The notes under the pieces: generated by a model
The model's database searches: none
Seen by the model: the letters and a program-made list of their open reading frames with translations, nothing else
Told to the model about the DNA's origin: nothing
Made by a program: the position numbers and the translations under genes
Shown here: positions 62,001 through 64,000 of the stretch, in pieces
Layout: every line of letters starts with the position of its first letter
Numbering within the stretch: the first letter of the stretch is position 1
Assembly: GCA_028551475.1 (NCBI GenBank)
Contig: CM052357.1
Coordinates: forward strand, 2,604,001-2,668,000
DNA: 64,000 bases
Source: Casuarina equisetifolia
Taxonomy: Eukaryota > Streptophyta > Magnoliopsida > Fagales > Casuarinaceae
Reading direction: 5' to 3'

Positions 62001-63278
62001 AGCAGAACACAATGGAATCTAGTTGGATTCAATATCCTTTTCTTTTTTTTTGGGTTCTTATGGGAAGTCAACCATTCCAAGTGCTTTATGACTACTTGAT
62101 TTTAATATCAATATTTTCATCTGCAAGATGTCCCAGACTACTTTTATGACACTAAATTGGGGTTTTCTAAATCTTTGATGGCAGTAAATTAATTAAAGGA
62201 GAAGTTTCCATCAAAAAAGAATATTGACAAATTCGAAATATGAAATCCTTAAAAGTTTTATCAGTCTAATGAACAATCAAGGCATACAAATTGTCATTGA
62301 AGATGTCATACTAAAAACAAAAGGAAAGGAAAAAAAAAAGAAAGAAAGAAAGGATGTCTCACCTTTAAGAAGCAAGAACAATTTTTGGGAATGGAGCTAT
62401 TTTTGATATATTGCAGCTTATTAGTTTTAACTGCATCTGGTACACAATCAAGATCATATCGGTCCACACATTCAACAACCTAGAAATCAAATTTCAAACA
62501 AATTGTCATTTAAATATCTTTGCTCTATATAACTGCATGGCTTTCAAGAGAAAAACAAAATACAAGGATGAATTTGATATATTCAAGAAACTAGAATTCT
62601 TACACCTCTGAAAGTATGAAGAGTAACAAGTCCAACAAGGATGAAGATGGCAGCCATCAATAGATAAATAGTGATGATCTGCAGAGGATCCCGTGAACAC
62701 CACAAAGTACACAAATAAATATAAATGATGGATCGCTGTAGAGTAGATTAGAGAATGTTCATATATGAATATAGAAATGTAGAACCTAACCCTGCTAGTG
62801 TTAAGACAAATCGAGAAGATGGGAGTCTCTGCTGTTTAAACAGAGAAAACCTGGTAGAAACACCATTTTAGGACTTTTATAAATTAATCTAGATAAAGTT
62901 AAAGCACATGTAAGAGTTGCAGGAAGGGAAAAAAAAAAGGGGGATTTTGAATATATATATATATATATATTCCATATTACAGTGTCAAAGATCTATCAAA
63001 AAGATGGGCAGTGGACAACATTAGATCCCCTTTATCAGATTGCAACTGATTAGTAACTCTAGAATAAAGTGATCTGACATCCTTCCAAGCAAGGTTGTGA
63101 TAGATGGCTGCCAGCATTATATAGCTTGCTGATTAACCACTTAATTCTCATACTAACATCTGAGGCATATGCCAAATAATGCAGAAGAACACAGTAGACT
63201 ATTAATCACATTTTTTTCATGCATGTGGCCAACCAATTCCCAGATGTGAGAGCGTAAGAGAAGAGAGCTCTGCACTAT
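59006..63278 (-). pseudogene. ALIS pseudogene 2
   Basis: Collinear with the intact ALIS gene from its 3' flank to just upstream of exon 3, with exons 1 and 2 missing. Exon 9-like is at about 59,050-59,088 (RPHGTKFAL, then stop). Exon 8-like 60,143-59,853 reads LSDQEDLIVWMCTAALPTFR but has a 2-base gain and a 1-base loss near 60,003 and 59,985 that shift the frame. Exon 7 keeps only NYQQLLHGLEYNNTSS at about 60,705-60,795. Exon 6 is deleted. Exons 5 (62,479-62,363), 4 (62,678-62,604) and 3 (about 62,850-62,790) are recognisable, with C and W positions altered (LPSSR for LPACR; LAG for PVW) and the exon 3 donor changed to GTTAGG. The same two internal deletions occur in pseudogene 1. Confidence 0.87.
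62950..62972. repeat. AT microsatellite
   Basis: A (AT)n run of about 20 bases in the region matching the ALIS intron upstream of exon 3. Confidence 0.85.
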
Positions 63279-63337
63279 AAATTGGGGTTTTCTGAATCTA
63301 TGATGGCAGTAAATTAATTAAAGGAGAAGTTTCCATA

Positions 63338-63361
63338 AATATATATATATATATATATATT
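63338..63361. repeat. AT microsatellite
   Basis: (TA)n run of about 22 bases in the intron of ALIS copy 3, at the place of a similar run at 38,046-38,060 in the intact gene. Confidence 0.9.
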
Positions 63362-63458
63362 GGCAACTTCAGAATATGAAACCCTTAAAAAAGATTTATG
63401 AGTCTAATGAATAATAAAGCACACAAATTGTCCTTGAAGATGTACTAAGCAACTCAAA

Positions 63459-63512
63459 AGAAAAAAAAAAGAAAGAAAGAAAGAAGGAAAGAAAGAAGGA
63501 AAGAAAGAAAGG
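63459..63512. repeat. GAAA/GAAG microsatellite
   Basis: A purine tract of about 50 bases (GAAAGAAAGAAAGAAGGAAA type) just downstream, on the sense strand, of the exon 5 donor of copy 3. It is longer than in pseudogene 2 (62,328-62,352) and replaces the poly-A of the intact gene. Confidence 0.85.
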
Positions 63513-64000
63513 ATGTCTCACCTTTAAGAAGCGAGAACAGTTTTTGGGAATGGAGCTATTCTTGATATATTGCAGCTTATCAGTTTTAAATGCGTCTGGT
63601 ACACAATCAAGATCATATCGGTCCACAAGTTCAACAACCTAGAAATCCAATTTCAAGTAAATTGTCATATAAATATCTTTGCTCTATATAACTGCATGGC
63701 TTTCAAGAGAAAAAGAACATGCGGGGATAAATTTGATAAAGTTCAAGAAACTAGAATACTTACACCTCTGGAAGTATGAAGAGTAACAAGTCCAACAGGA
63801 ATGAAAATGGCAGCCATCAATAGATAAATACAGATGACCTGCAGAGGATCCCGTGAACACCACAAAGTACACAAATAAATATAAATGATGGATCGCTGTA
63901 GAGTAGCTCAGAGAAGGTTCATATAGTAATATAAAAATGTAGAACTTACCCATACTGGTGTTAAGACAAATCGACAAGCTGGGAGTTTCTGCTGTTTAAA

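Larger units (their letters stand above)
63279..64000 (-). pseudogene. ALIS copy 3, exons 3-5, cut by the right edge and truncated at its 3' end
   Basis: Exon 5 (63,638-63,522), exon 4 (63,838-63,764) and the end of exon 3 (64,000-63,950, continuing off the window) have intact splice sites and almost the same protein as the intact gene (VVELVDRYDLDCVPDAFKTD identical; exon 4 differs by VICIYLL for VISIFLL). Homology starts abruptly at about 63,279 inside the intron between exons 5 and 6 (AAATTGGGGTTTTCTGAATC, matching 37,961), joined to sequence that matches 39,140 of the first gene. Exons 6-9 are therefore not present in this copy. Exons 1-2 may lie to the right of the window. Any product would have to use exons of pseudogene 2, which is broken. 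Confidence 0.8.

Noticed and set aside
1-64000. CRISPR arrays, phage or bacterial operons, rRNA genes
   Set aside because: No regularly spaced repeats, no ribosome-binding sites or operon spacing, no rRNA sequence; splice sites and gene families are those of a plant nucleus.
1-64000. tRNA genes
   Set aside because: Only weak polymerase III box-like stretches were seen (20,283 and 23,011); neither gives a cloverleaf by eye.

Overview
The window is plant nuclear DNA from a dicot, probably a woody eudicot; the species cannot be told from the sequence. It is AT-rich, has long gene-poor stretches, GT-AG introns, TATA boxes about 60-150 bp upstream of starts, microsatellites, Ty1/copia and LINE relics, a PPR relic, receptor-like proteins with leucine-rich repeats (LRRs), and a CDC50/ALA-interacting-subunit gene. 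No operon-like layout or prokaryotic gene is present. Open frames beginning at TTG, CTG or GTG were restarted at ATG where a real gene was involved.

Left part (1-31 kb): a tandem segmental array. Unit 1 (1 to about 6,243), unit 2 (about 12,755-19,290) and unit 3 (about 19,330-24,340) are collinear, diverged copies. Each holds a LINE RNase H relic, a GC-richer conserved block of about 600 bp, and a small intronless gene encoding a protein of about 95 residues. Unit 2 and unit 3 genes are open (16,672-16,959 and 21,679-21,975); the unit 1 copy is a pseudogene (5,983-6,243). Around the array lie other small genes: a minus-strand 85-aa protein (6,415-6,672) and two related 89-aa and 66-aa membrane-tailed proteins (25,432-25,701 plus; 30,876-31,076 minus). 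All these little proteins share a short signature, V-A-P followed 17-19 residues later by E-E. I read this as a diverged local family of unknown function and consider it the most interesting signal here. A decayed cysteine-rich peptide gene lies at 11.9-12.3 kb.

Middle part (33-45 kb): an intact nine-coding-exon gene on the minus strand (33,395-39,798) encodes a 353-aa CDC50/LEM3-type subunit of P4-ATPase lipid flippases. To its right are a PPR pseudogene, the 3' end of a Ty1/copia polymerase gene, and a partial ALIS pseudogene (42.1-44.9 kb).

Right part (45-64 kb): two tandem minus-strand LRR receptor-like protein genes of two exons each (45,228-47,942 and 50,552-52,963) encode cell-surface proteins with a short tail and no kinase, a class known for immune or developmental perception. 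Between them lies a long imperfect inverted repeat running into a 500-bp assembly gap. Upstream is a tandem non-coding duplication of about 1.5 kb. Then come a broken WD40 (PAK1IP1/MAK11-like) fragment, a second ALIS pseudogene sharing two internal deletions with the first, and a nearly identical third copy (exons 3-5 only) cut by the right edge.

Functionally, the intact products are a flippase beta-subunit, two receptor-like proteins, and a set of small uncharacterised proteins. Nothing in the sequence links these three groups in one pathway; the common theme is tandem duplication followed by decay.
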